Shown: positions 15,327 through 24,718, counted from the first letter of the stretch. The stretch: DNA of 64,000 nt from an uncultured Aquimarina sp. (GCA_947493495.1 CANLRN010000009.1:1-64000), one strand, 5' to 3'. The notes: generated by a model from the sequence alone, not told the origin. Numbers and translations are program-made.

Positions 15327-17483
15327 TTATGGTATAAGAACTCCATTTAATACATGAATAATGCCATTAGAAGCTTCTATATCTCTAATAAGAACTTTGA
15401 CAGAACCATTTAATATCAAATTCCTACCTCTCCTTTGGATCGTTACCTTATCTCCTTGTAAAGTAGTAACTACATGTCTTCTTAGTAAGTCTACGGCTGT
15501 GTATTTACCTGCAACTACATGGTATAACAATACTTCTTTAAGCGCATCTCCATCTGGGATTGCGTCTAAAGCAGCAAATGCATCATTTGTTGGGGCAAAT
15601 ACTGTGAATGGGCCATCTCCACTCAATGCATCTACTAAGTCTGCAGCCTGTAATGCTCCTACTAGTGTTGATAATTCTGGTGTAGCAATTGCGATCTCTA
15701 CAATAGATTGTAAGCCTGCTGGTGGCAATAACACTCCAGTGATCACGTGTACAATTCCGTTTGATGCTTCTATATCTGCTATAGCTACTTCTATATTTCC
15801 ATTAAGAACAACTTTACCATCACGATTCATTTCTATTGTTACTTCACCTCCTTGTAATGTAGTAACTGTCTGTTTATCTAATAAGTCTTCGGCTGTAAAC
15901 TTACCAGATGCTACGTGATATAGCAACACTTCTTTAAGCGCATCTCCATCTGGGATTGCATCTAAAGCAGCAAATGCATCATTTGTTGGGGCAAATACTG
16001 TAAATGGGCCGTCTCCACTCAATGCATCTACTAAGTCTGCAGCCTGTAGTGCTCCTACTAGTGTTGATAATTCTGGTGTAGCAATTGCGATCTCTACAAT
16101 AGATTGTAAGTCTGCTGGTGGCAATAGCACTCCAGTGATCACGTGTACAATTCCGTTTGATGCTTCTATATCTGCTATAGCTACTTCTATATTTCCATTA
16201 AGAAGAACTTTACCATCACGATTCATTTCTATTGTTACTTCATCTCCTTGTAATGTAGTAACTGTCTGTTTATCTAATAAGTCTTCGGCTGTAAACTTAC
16301 CAGATGCTACGTGATATAGCAACACTTCTTTAAGCGCATCTCCATCTGGGATTGCATCTAAAGCATCAAATGCATCATTTGTTGGGGCAAATACTGTAAA
16401 TGGGCCGTCTCCACTCAAAGCATCTACTAAGTCTGCTGCTTGTAATGCTCCTACTAGTGTTGATAATTCTGGTGTAGCAATTGCGATCTCTACAATACTA
16501 GATAACGGTTGGAAAGAAGGAGGAATTAATACTGCATTAATTACCTGAATTACCCCATTGGATCCTCCAATATTAGCCTCAAGTAACTTTACGGTATTAT
16601 TAATTACTATCTCATTATTTTCATTAAGACTTACCTCCAGGTTTTCTCCTTGGAGTGTTTCGATCAATCCTCTTCTTAATAAGCGTGCTGTATTTAATCT
16701 TCCGCTCGCAACGTGGTATAATAAAATTTCTTTTAGTGTATCTCCTCCAGGTATTTCATCTAATGCTTCAAAAGCTTCATCAGTTGGTGCAAAAACTGTA
16801 AATGGTCCTTCACCAGATAATGGTTCTACTAGGTCATTTGCCTGTAATGCTCCTACTAATGTAGTAAATCTACCATCTTCGACAATTAATTCTACAATAG
16901 TTTTACCTGGAAGATCTACTCTATTTAATGTTGCTATCCAGGTACCACTCCCTCGAGTATTACCGAAAATTCTAAATCCTCCTTCTAAGTTCCCATCTGC
17001 ATCTACTCTTCCTATTCCAAAGATAACGTCTCTGCCTGGTGGATTAATGATCAAATATACGATGCCGTCACTTACTATCGCTCCTCTGACATTTGCTTTG
17101 GTATTATCAGGCAAGGTTAGCTTACCTCTTACGATAGTAAAGCTTGCATGATATAAAGTATAATTTAATCTTAGCTCTCCAGTAATTTCTGTTCCAACAC
17201 CTTCTCCTCTATTAATGGTTGCAGAAAAATCAAATATTCTTCTTTCTCTACTGACACCTCTATTCTTATTAGTCTTGTCCTCTGGTATACTTAATTCTCC
17301 ATCGAGGATATTTTTTGTCATCATTTCTACATCATCAAAACTGATAATAGGCGACTCTTCAAACTCTGTTAGTTGTTCTTCGGGAGTCTCTTCATTATCA
17401 TCATTCTGACAAGAAACAATGAGTAAATTCATTACAAATAGGCACAAGAAAGGTACCCTTAATCTTTTGATTAACGTTTTCAT
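15327..17483 (-). CDS. Lipoprotein with four fasciclin (FAS1) domains
   Basis: A 718-residue surface or periplasmic lipoprotein with a signal peptide and lipobox IVSC (Cys25). A non-FAS1 beta-rich region covers about 60-195. Four FAS1 domains follow at about 196-326, 327-458, 459-590 and 591-718, each with the VGALQAADLVDAL, GPFTVFAPTNDAF, LLYHV and SNGxxHVI conserved segments. Domains 2 and 3 are encoded by near-identical 396-bp units; domain 4 shares its first half. FAS1 modules mediate adhesion or matrix interactions. The gene is followed upstream-to-downstream by its own hairpin and is separated from the second FAS1 gene by another. It is clustered with an ECF sigma/FecR/TonB receptor operon. 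Confidence 0.9.
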   Translation of the reverse strand: MKTLIKRLRVPFLCLFVMNLLIVSCQNDDNEETPEEQLTEFEESPIISFDDVEMMTKNILDGELSIPEDKTNKNRGVSRERRIFDFSATINRGEGVGTEITGELRLNYTLYHASFTIVRGKLTLPDNTKANVRGAIVSDGIVYLIINPPGRDVIFGIGRVDADGNLEGGFRIFGNTRGSGTWIATLNRVDLPGKTIVELIVEDGRFTTLVGALQANDLVEPLSGEGPFTVFAPTDEAFEALDEIPGGDTLKEILLYHVASGRLNTARLLRRGLIETLQGENLEVSLNENNEIVINNTVKLLEANIGGSNGVIQVINAVLIPPSFQPLSSIVEIAIATPELSTLVGALQAADLVDALSGDGPFTVFAPTNDAFDALDAIPDGDALKEVLLYHVASGKFTAEDLLDKQTVTTLQGDEVTIEMNRDGKVLLNGNIEVAIADIEASNGIVHVITGVLLPPADLQSIVEIAIATPELSTLVGALQAADLVDALSGDGPFTVFAPTNDAFAALDAIPDGDALKEVLLYHVASGKFTAEDLLDKQTVTTLQGGEVTIEMNRDGKVVLNGNIEVAIADIEASNGIVHVITGVLLPPAGLQSIVEIAIATPELSTLVGALQAADLVDALSGDGPFTVFAPTNDAFAALDAIPDGDALKEVLLYHVVAGKYTAVDLLRRHVVTTLQGDKVTIQRRGRNLILNGSVKVLIRDIEASNGIIHVLNGVLIP
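15701..16492 (-). repeat. Two near-identical 396-bp tandem units encoding FAS1 domains
   Basis: Units 15701-16096 and 16097-16492 differ at about nine positions by eye, some of them synonymous. The neighbouring units on both sides keep the same register but are more diverged, especially beyond the LLYHV segment in the last domain. The period equals 132 codons, one FAS1 module. Confidence 0.9.
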
Positions 17484-17526
17484 GGTTTTAAATTTTAAAA
17501 GTTTGTTTAAGATTATCTGTTAAAAA

Positions 17527-17579
17527 CAAAGGGTATTTAGATAAGAAGTATCTAAAATTTATATACTAAATACCCTTTG
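17527..17579 (-). terminator. Hairpin terminator after the three-domain fasciclin gene
   Basis: A perfect 14-bp stem (17527-17540 with 17566-17579) starting 27 bases below the stop codon of the three-domain gene, within the 122-bp gap to the next FAS1 gene. It implies the two FAS1 genes are separately terminated. Confidence 0.7.
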
Positions 17580-17605
17580 CCAAAATTATTTTGGGACTAA
17601 ATTAT

Positions 17606-18955
17606 TTAATTAGGTAATAAGACCTGATCAATTGCGTGTATTACACCATTAACAGCTTGTACATCTGCTACAATAATAGCACTTGCAGATGTATTAGTAG
17701 CACCTGTTACACTTGGTGCAGCAGCATCGATTGTAACATCGCCATTAAGTGTAGCTACCGTACCATTAGTAAGACTTGTAGAACGAACATTAGCCATACC
17801 AATCACGTGATGCTGTAAGATACCAGCGATTACATTTTCGTCTGTAGGTAATGGTGATATGGCATCAAAAGCTGTATTAATTGGTGCAAAGACAGTAAAA
17901 GGAGCAGAGCCTGTTCCATTCATTGTACTTAATATACTTACAAAATCTGTAGATGGAGTCAAAGTAGTTAATGCATCTACTAGTGTAGAAAAGTTAGGAT
18001 CTGCAGTTGCAAAAGTAACAATTGATGGTAATCCAATTACCCCATCTACCTTATGTATCACTCCATTAGAAGTTACGATATCTGGTGTAGTCACTGTAGA
18101 AACTCCATTAAAAGAAACACCTCCATCTGTATTGATATATAAACTTAAGGGATCCATAGTACCATCATAAGTCGCTAAGGTATTTCCATAACCTGTAGTT
18201 AAGCCCGAAGACAAATTTACTCCTGCTCCTACATGATTTAATAAAATTTGTTCTATTGTTTCTGCAGGCACCATAGATATATCACCCAAAGCAGCAAATG
18301 CGTCATTATCTGGAGCCAATACAGTTAATTTACTATCTGGATCACTTAAAACTGTTTCAAAATCTGTATCAAATCCCATTGTGTTAGTAGCCACTGATGC
18401 TAACGAAGACAAACTACTATCTAATGCGATAAACGTTAACATAGTTGGCAATGCTATAACCTCATCAACAGCATGTATCACTCCATTATCAGTCATAATA
18501 TCTGCCATTGTCACTGTAGATGTACCATTAATTGTTACCCCATTAGAAGTATTTATATACATACTTATATTTGCACCACTTGTCGTTTCGGTAGCGAGAT
18601 TAGAAACATAAGCTGTCGACAAATTACCAGATGTTACAGTAGTTCCTAAAACATGGTTTAACAGTACCTGTTCTAGTACTTCGGTAGGAACATCATCTAA
18701 AGTAGCTCCATTGAGAAACGCAGTGAATGCATCATTATTAGGTGCAAAGACAGTAAATGTTCCAGTTCCGTTTAATGTTACATCTAATCCTGTTTTTTGT
18801 AGTGCTTCTAATAATAAGCTATAGTCTGCATTATCAGAAACAAAATCTGCAATTGTCATAGTATCTGCAACAAATGAAGTATCATCATCATCGCTACAAG
18901 AAGCGATTGAGATTACAAAAACTATTAATAATGCTTTTTTGAAGAAATTTTTCAT
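17606..18955 (-). CDS. Lipoprotein with three fasciclin (FAS1) domains
   Basis: A 449-residue lipoprotein if it starts at the ATG ending at 18955, giving a standard lipoprotein signal (MKNFFKK, hydrophobic run, lipobox IASC, Cys20). An upstream in-frame ATG at 18979 would add eight polar residues and is less likely. Three FAS1 repeats follow at about 28-165, 168-305 and 308-449, each with an F(T/A)VFAP-type or LTVLAPDNDAF core and a VNGVIH / SNGVIH segment. They are more divergent from one another than those in the neighbouring gene. Probably an adhesion-type surface lipoprotein. It shares orientation with the other FAS1 gene but has its own terminator. Confidence 0.88.
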   Translation of the reverse strand: MKNFFKKALLIVFVISIASCSDDDDTSFVADTMTIADFVSDNADYSLLLEALQKTGLDVTLNGTGTFTVFAPNNDAFTAFLNGATLDDVPTEVLEQVLLNHVLGTTVTSGNLSTAYVSNLATETTSGANISMYINTSNGVTINGTSTVTMADIMTDNGVIHAVDEVIALPTMLTFIALDSSLSSLASVATNTMGFDTDFETVLSDPDSKLTVLAPDNDAFAALGDISMVPAETIEQILLNHVGAGVNLSSGLTTGYGNTLATYDGTMDPLSLYINTDGGVSFNGVSTVTTPDIVTSNGVIHKVDGVIGLPSIVTFATADPNFSTLVDALTTLTPSTDFVSILSTMNGTGSAPFTVFAPINTAFDAISPLPTDENVIAGILQHHVIGMANVRSTSLTNGTVATLNGDVTIDAAAPSVTGATNTSASAIIVADVQAVNGVIHAIDQVLLPN

Positions 18956-19253
18956 GGTATCAATTATTTTGTTGTTCAATGATTAAACAATTCACAAAAC
19001 AAAACTCGAACCCTCAAAATTGATTTTAGTATTTTTTTAACTTTTTGTTTACTCAATTTACAAAAAGAATAAACAAAAAATAAGTACGAAAAAATATAAT
19101 TTAAAGTAGTGATACTCTCAATTACCCATGAAAATTGTACTGAAAATATCTTGAATTTGTTGTTAAAAAAATTAGAGTATCGTCATACTTAGTATCTGGT
19201 CATAAAAAGATAATTTTTACAAAAAAAAGATTTTTGAAGTAGATATTATAGAT

Positions 19254-19296
19254 CTCATTTAAGGTTTTTTGATTTAAGCGAAAAACCTTAAATGAG
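19254..19296. other. 16-bp perfect inverted repeat in the 493-bp gap 18980-19472
   Basis: CTCATTTAAGG onward at 19254-19269 pairs perfectly with 19281-19296 around an 11-base loop. It lies 176 bases beyond the stop of the unknown lipoprotein gene and about 275 bases upstream of the three-domain FAS1 gene, so it may end the former's transcript or be a regulatory structure. The rest of the gap shows no gene. Confidence 0.55.
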
Positions 19297-19472
19297 TTTA
19301 TACTAAAAATCTTAAAAAATTCTGCAAAAAAATAGGATTTGCCCAACTTATAATTTTGTGTACATTGCATCAGACTTCTAAAAATTGTGTTTTGCTAGTA
19401 ATCTGGACTTTTACAAAGAGATACAAATTTGATGATGTTGTATTTCTGATCAGAAGACACTACGACTACGAC

Positions 19473-20150
19473 TTAGTCATTTTCATCACAAGAATTAGCA
19501 TACTCCAAAATTTCTTCTTGTAGTTCTGTATTGTGAGTAGCCATCTTAGTTGTACCATTGTGTAAGAGAAGATCAATGGGGTAATTGATAGAAACTAGTG
19601 TCTGCTCTGGCAAGTTTTTCATCAAATTAAATAATTGCTGATCATGTATTGCATCTGTAGTCTGTAAACTATTTGTAGTAGGATTAAACGTTGATAACCT
19701 AAATGGATAAACAAAGTCTATACACTCTATATCATTATCATCAGAGGCACATCTCCTAGAAATTCTATCTAACTCTTGTTTATTATTGATCACCATCTCT
19801 ACATAATCATGAAAAGTAATGGTTACAGGAAAATTAATGACTACTGCATCAGACGAAACAATATCTACATAATCTTCTACAGCTGAAAGGCGTTTTTGTC
19901 TTCCATTTAATCGTATAGTGTAAGGCAGTTTTATACTATAACAATTCCCTTTATCTACTACATCATCAAATGATCCATCGTGTGTTAACACATTTTTCAT
20001 TAACGTGGATAACAAAGATGATCTTGGGATAGTAGTATCATTGTCTGGACTTATAAATTCACTTTCTTCTTTCTGACATGAACTAAATAACACCATCAAG
20101 CACAACATCAAATACCACGCATATTTTGAAATTTTTCCCATTATTTTCAT
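19473..20150 (-). CDS. Lipoprotein of unknown function, divergent from the ECF sigma operon
   Basis: A 225-residue lipoprotein with a signal peptide and lipobox FSSC (Cys25). After a short acidic linker it reads as a compact globular domain with FPVTITFHDYVEMVINNKQ and several aromatic strands, a Cys pair near 133/139 and a C-terminal SCDEND tail. I do not recognise a family. It starts 89 bases from the sigma-factor start, on the opposite strand, so both share one intergenic region; membership in the sigma regulon is a natural but untested inference. Confidence 0.65.
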   Translation of the reverse strand: MKIMGKISKYAWYLMLCLMVLFSSCQKEESEFISPDNDTTIPRSSLLSTLMKNVLTHDGSFDDVVDKGNCYSIKLPYTIRLNGRQKRLSAVEDYVDIVSSDAVVINFPVTITFHDYVEMVINNKQELDRISRRCASDDNDIECIDFVYPFRLSTFNPTTNSLQTTDAIHDQQLFNLMKNLPEQTLVSINYPIDLLLHNGTTKMATHNTELQEEILEYANSCDEND

Positions 20151-20196
20151 AAAGTCGTCGTTTTTATATATATAACAATATAAACACTAAAATTCC

Positions 20197-20203
20197 TACT
20201 TTG
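20197..20203 (+). promoter_or_regulatory. Possible -7 element of the sigma-FecR-TonB receptor operon
   Basis: TACTTTG followed by CAG resembles TAnnTTTGCA with one spacer base missing. If used, transcription would start near 20210, which excludes the upstream TTG (20201) and the ATG at 20207 and favours the ATG at 20240 for the sigma factor. Confidence 0.35.
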
Positions 20204-20239
20204 CAGATGTTTTTTTTATTTTTAGACAAAATTACAAAA

Positions 20240-20755
20240 ATGCCTAAAGATCTATTTGAGAATGTCTGTGAAGAAAAATTATTTTCTGAAATTTTCAAAA
20301 AACATTCTAAAAACTTACACGATTTTATATATTATAAATATGGGCCTGATAGCAATCCAAAAGATCAAGTTCAAGAGGCATTTATAAAATTATGGGACAA
20401 TTGCAATAAGGTTTCATTACACAAAGCAAAAAGCTTTCTTTTTACCGTAGCCAATAACTTATCCTTAAATCAAATCAAACATAATGTTGTAAAATTAAAA
20501 TATCAGCAACAGGATAATACTGATAAAACTAATGAAAGTCCTCAATTCATTTTAGAAGAGAAAGAATATCTTCAAAAATATCAAAGAGCACTTGCCAAGC
20601 TTTCTGAAGCGCAACGAGTAGCATTTTTACTTAACAGAATTGAAGGGAAAAGACATAAAGAAATTGCAGAAATGCTAGGTATATCTAGGAAAGCTGTAGA
20701 AAAAAGAATCTATGGAGCCTTAGAAAAATTACGAAAAGATATCGATGGGATATAA
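20240..20755 (+). CDS. ECF-type RNA polymerase sigma factor (FecI-like)
   Basis: A 171-residue ECF sigma factor with region 2 at about 10-75 (FKKHSKNLHDFIYYKYG...DQVQEAFIKLW) and region 4 at about 110-165 (LAKLSEAQRVAFLLNRIEGKRHKEIAEMLGISRKAVEKRI), a clear helix-turn-helix. I prefer the ATG at 20240, because MPKDLFENVCEEKLF is the normal N-terminus for Bacteroidota members; a TTG 39 bases upstream would add a hydrophobic stretch unlike the family. It is followed 62 bases later by its FecR-type anti-sigma gene and then a TonB receptor, the standard cell-surface signalling arrangement. Confidence 0.92.
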   Translation: MPKDLFENVCEEKLFSEIFKKHSKNLHDFIYYKYGPDSNPKDQVQEAFIKLWDNCNKVSLHKAKSFLFTVANNLSLNQIKHNVVKLKYQQQDNTDKTNESPQFILEEKEYLQKYQRALAKLSEAQRVAFLLNRIEGKRHKEIAEMLGISRKAVEKRIYGALEKLRKDIDGI

Positions 20756-20817
20756 AAAAACTTACAAGCAGGTAGGAATTCTCATCTCATAATTGTTATA
20801 TAGTTAAGAATCTTGTT

Positions 20818-21729
20818 ATGAAAAAGGAAGATCTTATTATCAAGTGGTTAAACAATCAGCAACTCACTAAGCAGGAATCAGAGGCGTTTGAGCAATTAGA
20901 TGTCTTTGATTCTTATGTGAAAATATCTCGTGCTGCTACCAAGTTTAAAGCTCCGGATTACAAGTCCGAAGAAGCTATTCTTACCCTTAAGGATAAGCTC
21001 GTACCAAAAAATCAAAAACGCGCTACTATTATCTCTTACCCTAAAGTTTTAATGAGAATAGCGGCCATTTTAGTTCTCGGAATAGGCCTTTATTTTTCTT
21101 TTGTAAAAGAGTATAATACCCGCATACAAACTTTAGCTTCAGAAAATACAAGCATAGAATTGCCTGATGCTTCTGTCGTAGAAATGAATGCATTATCATC
21201 ACTAAGTTATAATAAATCAGACTGGAAAAACAATCGCAAAATAACGCTTGACGGCGAAGCTTTTTTTAAAGTAGCCAAAGGGCAGAAATTCGATGTGTAT
21301 ACAACCAGAGGAGTCATTAGTGTACTCGGAACTAAGTTTAATGTGAAACAACGAGATAACTATCTAAAAGTTACTTGTTATGAAGGTGTAGTAAGTGTAT
21401 CTTATAATGATGTTATAAAATATCTCAAAGAAGGAGATCTAATTGAAATGTCAGCAGATAAGATTGTCGAAGGTAGCCTGAAAGAGCAAGAAAAACCTCA
21501 ATGGCTTACAAATCGAAGTGTTTTTTACAGTACTCCATATGAAAAAGTTCTACAAGAGCTTGAATGGCAATATGGGCTGCCTATCACTACAAAAAATATT
21601 GATAAGTCTATTCTTTTTACAGGTAATTTTGTACATTTCGATATTGAAACTGCATTAAAGTCTATAACCATTCCGATGCAATTAAAATATTCGATTACTA
21701 ACAAAAATATAACCCTGTATAAAGAGTGA
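20818..21729 (+). CDS. FecR-family anti-sigma factor
   Basis: A 303-residue inner-membrane regulator. The N-terminal cytosolic part (1-75) would hold the sigma factor. A transmembrane segment lies at about 78-96. The periplasmic FecR domain at about 105-200 has LPDASVVEMNALSSLSY and the GEAFFKVAKGQKFDVYT stretch. A C-terminal DUF4974-like domain (about 232-300) includes the YEKVLQELEWQYG segment. It relays the state of the downstream TonB receptor to the ECF sigma. Its TGA overlaps the GTG start of the receptor (GTGA), so they are translationally coupled. Confidence 0.92.
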   Translation: MKKEDLIIKWLNNQQLTKQESEAFEQLDVFDSYVKISRAATKFKAPDYKSEEAILTLKDKLVPKNQKRATIISYPKVLMRIAAILVLGIGLYFSFVKEYNTRIQTLASENTSIELPDASVVEMNALSSLSYNKSDWKNNRKITLDGEAFFKVAKGQKFDVYTTRGVISVLGTKFNVKQRDNYLKVTCYEGVVSVSYNDVIKYLKEGDLIEMSADKIVEGSLKEQEKPQWLTNRSVFYSTPYEKVLQELEWQYGLPITTKNIDKSILFTGNFVHFDIETALKSITIPMQLKYSITNKNITLYKE

Positions 21730-24248
21730 TCAAAACTAAAATCCTCGTTTTATATACTCTATTCTTTTTTATTCTTTTTCAGACATTCGCGCAGACAGGA
21801 AAAGACGCAGTATCGCTCATCTCATTTTTAAACGCAATCCAGAATGAACTTAATTATAACTTTTCATATGTAGATAACGATCTAAAAGGTATTCTAATAG
21901 TACCGTTATCCCCTATAGTGAACATAGAAGAAACCATTAATTATCTAAAAAAGAGCACCCCTTTTAATTATACTAAACTCCAAGACAACACGATTGCTAT
22001 TAACAAGAAAAAAATAGCTATTGAAATATGTGGTATACTTATCGATATACAAAATGAGAGTATTACTAATGCGTCTATTCAAAGCAAAAGTAAATCTACG
22101 ATTAGTGATGAGAAAGGAATATTTACACTCCAAATAGATACTACTCAAGAAATCATTACAATAAATTATTTGGGCTATCAAACAAAAAAAATCGCTGCAA
22201 AAGAGCTAGTAGATACCCCTTGTAAAAAAATAACTTTAGTCCCTAAAATAGAAAACCTAAATCAGATTGTCTTAAATAACTATCTGATAAAGGGTATCAA
22301 TAAACAACCTAATGGTTCTATACGCATAGACTATAACAATTTTGGGATATTACCAGGCCTAATAGAACCTGATTTACTACAAACCATACAAGCATTACCA
22401 GGTATTCTGAGTGCCAATGAAACCATATCAAATATCAATGTAAGAGGAGGTACTAATGATCAAAACCTAATTTTATGGGATGGTATAAAAATGTATCAAT
22501 CTAGTCATTTTTTTGGTCTTATATCTGCTTTTAACCCATATCTCACCAAAAACATTACGTTGTCTAAAAACGGTTCTAGTGCCGTTTATGGCGATGGTGT
22601 TTCTAGTGTGATTTCTATGAGCACTAGTAATAAAGTTGCTACTACACTAGATACCAGTGTAGGGCTTAACTTAATTAGTGTAGATGGTTATTTAGACACT
22701 CCTATTAACAATAAATCATCATTACAGGTAGCAGCAAGACGCTCTATTAATGAAGTATTAGAAACGCCGACATATAATCAGTTTTTTGATAAGGCTTTTC
22801 AAGATTCTGAAGTAATTAATGGTAGCAATTCGGATGATCAATTTTCTTTTTATGATGCAAGTATTCGTTGGTTATATCAATTGACGGATAAAGATCTTAT
22901 TAAAGTAAATGCGCTATTGATGCGTAATGATCTTGTTTTCCAAGAAAACACTACCATCAACCAAGAAAATATTGCTAGAGAAAGTAGCATCACACAGAAT
23001 AATAATGCAGGGGGTATTTTATATCAAAGAAATTGGAGTACTAATTTCCAAAGTGAATTATTAATTTACGCTACTAATTATAGCCTGAAAGCTGTTAATT
23101 CTGATATAGAAAATGATCAGAGGTTATTACAAGAAAATGATGTCCTAGAAAATGGAATAAAGGTAAATACCGCATTAAAACTTGGCACTAATTCATTGTT
23201 AAAAAGTGGTTATCAATTTAATGAAACTGGTATTTCTAACCTGCAAGATGTAAACAACCCTACCTTTAGAAAACGTACTAAAGAAGTGGTGAGAACGCAT
23301 AGTCTCTTTTCTGAGTTGAACTACGTATCTAAATCAAAAAAAAATATTGTTAATGCAGGTCTCAGAATTAATTATTTTGATAAGTTCGATATCCTTTCGC
23401 TAGAACCAAGAATTAGTTTCCTTAAAAAAATTCCTAGCCACTTTACGCTAGAGATATTAGGAGAAATCAAAAGTCAGACTACCTCTCAAGTTATTGATTT
23501 ACAAAATGATTTTTTGGGTATAGAAAACAGAAGATGGATCCTATCTAATGACCAAGATATCCCTATAATTAAGAGTAAACAGATCTCTACAGGATTAAGT
23601 TATAATCATTATAATTGGTTGATTAGTACAGATTTTTATTATAAAGATGTAAATGGGATTATTACTAGAAGTCAAGGGTTCCAAAATCAATATGAACCAG
23701 GATATGAGAATAGTAATCCAGAAAATATTCACGGTAGTTATTCGGTTTTTGGGATAGATTTTCTTATCAATAAAAGGTTTAGAAATTTCAGTACTTGGGT
23801 TAGTTACTCCTACGCAGATAATATCTATAACTTTGATCGCCTAGATGAGAATAATTTTCCTAATAATATTGATATTAGACATACTATTAATGTAGCTGTT
23901 GCTTATAATCTACAAAACTTAAAATTTTCTGGTGGTATCAATTGGCATAGTGGCAAACCTAGTACACAGCCAACTCCTACTAATACTATCGAAAATAATA
24001 GAATAAACTACGTAGAAGCAAATAGTACACGTATAGAAGATTACATGCGAGTTGATGTTTCTACTACATATAAATTTAAAGTTTCAAAAAAAGCAAATAT
24101 GCTCGCTGGAGTATCCATATGGAATCTCTTGGATCAAAAAAATATTACAAATGAGTACTATAAAATCTCTAACCAAGATGCGATCGAAAAAATTGAAGAA
24201 TTTGGTCTAGGCTTCACTCCTAATGTAGTAGTAAGACTTAATTTCTAA
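21726..24248 (+). CDS. TonB-dependent outer-membrane receptor with N-terminal signalling domains
   Basis: An 840-residue receptor starting at a GTG that overlaps the fecR stop. Signal peptide to about Ala22. An STN-like secretin/signalling domain at about 25-95 is followed by a carboxypeptidase-regulatory-like domain at about 97-175. The plug domain is at about 195-300, with NVRGGTNDQNLILWDG and GSSAVYGDGVSSVISM. The remainder is a 22-stranded-type beta barrel ending in aromatic VVRLNF. The STN plus sigma/FecR neighbours indicate ligand-controlled signalling as well as uptake. No SusD partner is adjacent, unlike the receptor at 56 kb; the ligand is unknown. It converges with the GNAT gene, overlapping it by four bases. 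Confidence 0.92.
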   Translation: MIKTKILVLYTLFFFILFQTFAQTGKDAVSLISFLNAIQNELNYNFSYVDNDLKGILIVPLSPIVNIEETINYLKKSTPFNYTKLQDNTIAINKKKIAIEICGILIDIQNESITNASIQSKSKSTISDEKGIFTLQIDTTQEIITINYLGYQTKKIAAKELVDTPCKKITLVPKIENLNQIVLNNYLIKGINKQPNGSIRIDYNNFGILPGLIEPDLLQTIQALPGILSANETISNINVRGGTNDQNLILWDGIKMYQSSHFFGLISAFNPYLTKNITLSKNGSSAVYGDGVSSVISMSTSNKVATTLDTSVGLNLISVDGYLDTPINNKSSLQVAARRSINEVLETPTYNQFFDKAFQDSEVINGSNSDDQFSFYDASIRWLYQLTDKDLIKVNALLMRNDLVFQENTTINQENIARESSITQNNNAGGILYQRNWSTNFQSELLIYATNYSLKAVNSDIENDQRLLQENDVLENGIKVNTALKLGTNSLLKSGYQFNETGISNLQDVNNPTFRKRTKEVVRTHSLFSELNYVSKSKKNIVNAGLRINYFDKFDILSLEPRISFLKKIPSHFTLEILGEIKSQTTSQVIDLQNDFLGIENRRWILSNDQDIPIIKSKQISTGLSYNHYNWLISTDFYYKDVNGIITRSQGFQNQYEPGYENSNPENIHGSYSVFGIDFLINKRFRNFSTWVSYSYADNIYNFDRLDENNFPNNIDIRHTINVAVAYNLQNLKFSGGINWHSGKPSTQPTPTNTIENNRINYVEANSTRIEDYMRVDVSTTYKFKVSKKANMLAGVSIWNLLDQKNITNEYYKISNQDAIEKIEEFGLGFTPNVVVRLNF

Positions 24249-24718
24249 AGGTTTTTTATACCATTATAACAAATTACCTCATCGCCTCCAACTACTTTTT
24301 CGATATTTTTTATTATTTCAAAACCCAGTTTTTTAAAAAAAGATTCTGTATTAGTAGTAACTAAAGTAGTTAAGGTTGTCATACCATTATCTTTGGCTAT
24401 TTCTTCTATCTTTTTATATAGGCGTCGTGCAATACCTTTTCCTTGGTAACTTTTATGTACAAAGATATAATCCAAAGTACCATCTTTTCTTAACATAAAA
24501 GAGCCTATGATTTCTCCATTTAATTTAGCATTATAAACAAAGTCTTCGGTAATTCTTTTGCTTGCCAATTCTTTATCTCTGCTCAATTGAGAATATATCT
24601 TGATATCTTCAGTAAATAACATATGAGATCCAAAAAAAGTAACTGTCTGAAAAAAAAGACGTTGCATTAATGGTAAATCGTTGCGTGTAGCTCTAGAAAT
24701 CTGATATTCCATAAACAA
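24245..24718 (-). CDS. GNAT-family N-acetyltransferase
   Basis: A 157-residue GCN5-related acetyltransferase. The acetyl-CoA-binding motif is YQGKGIARRLYKKIEEIAK (about residues 92-110), preceded by the IFVH strand and followed by the NTESFFKKLGFE motif near the C-terminus. The acceptor is unknown. A Met at residue 3 (start 24712) is an equally good start. The 3' end overlaps the TonB receptor gene by four bases in a tail-to-tail arrangement with no room for separate terminators. Confidence 0.85.
   Translation of the reverse strand: MFMEYQISRATRNDLPLMQRLFFQTVTFFGSHMLFTEDIKIYSQLSRDKELASKRITEDFVYNAKLNGEIIGSFMLRKDGTLDYIFVHKSYQGKGIARRLYKKIEEIAKDNGMTTLTTLVTTNTESFFKKLGFEIIKNIEKVVGGDEVICYNGIKNL

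Noticed and set aside
15697..16494. Regularly spaced repeats considered as a CRISPR-like array
   Set aside because: The 396-bp period is in frame and encodes complete FAS1 domains; no short repeats with unique spacers or cas genes occur anywhere in the window.
15361..17151. Long plus-strand frames (185 and 197 codons) antisense to the four-FAS1 gene
   Set aside because: They mirror the repeated FAS1 units and repeat with the same period, so they are compositional shadows.
20201..20239. Earlier TTG/ATG starts for the ECF sigma factor
   Set aside because: They add a hydrophobic leader foreign to ECF sigmas and lie at or just after a likely promoter element.
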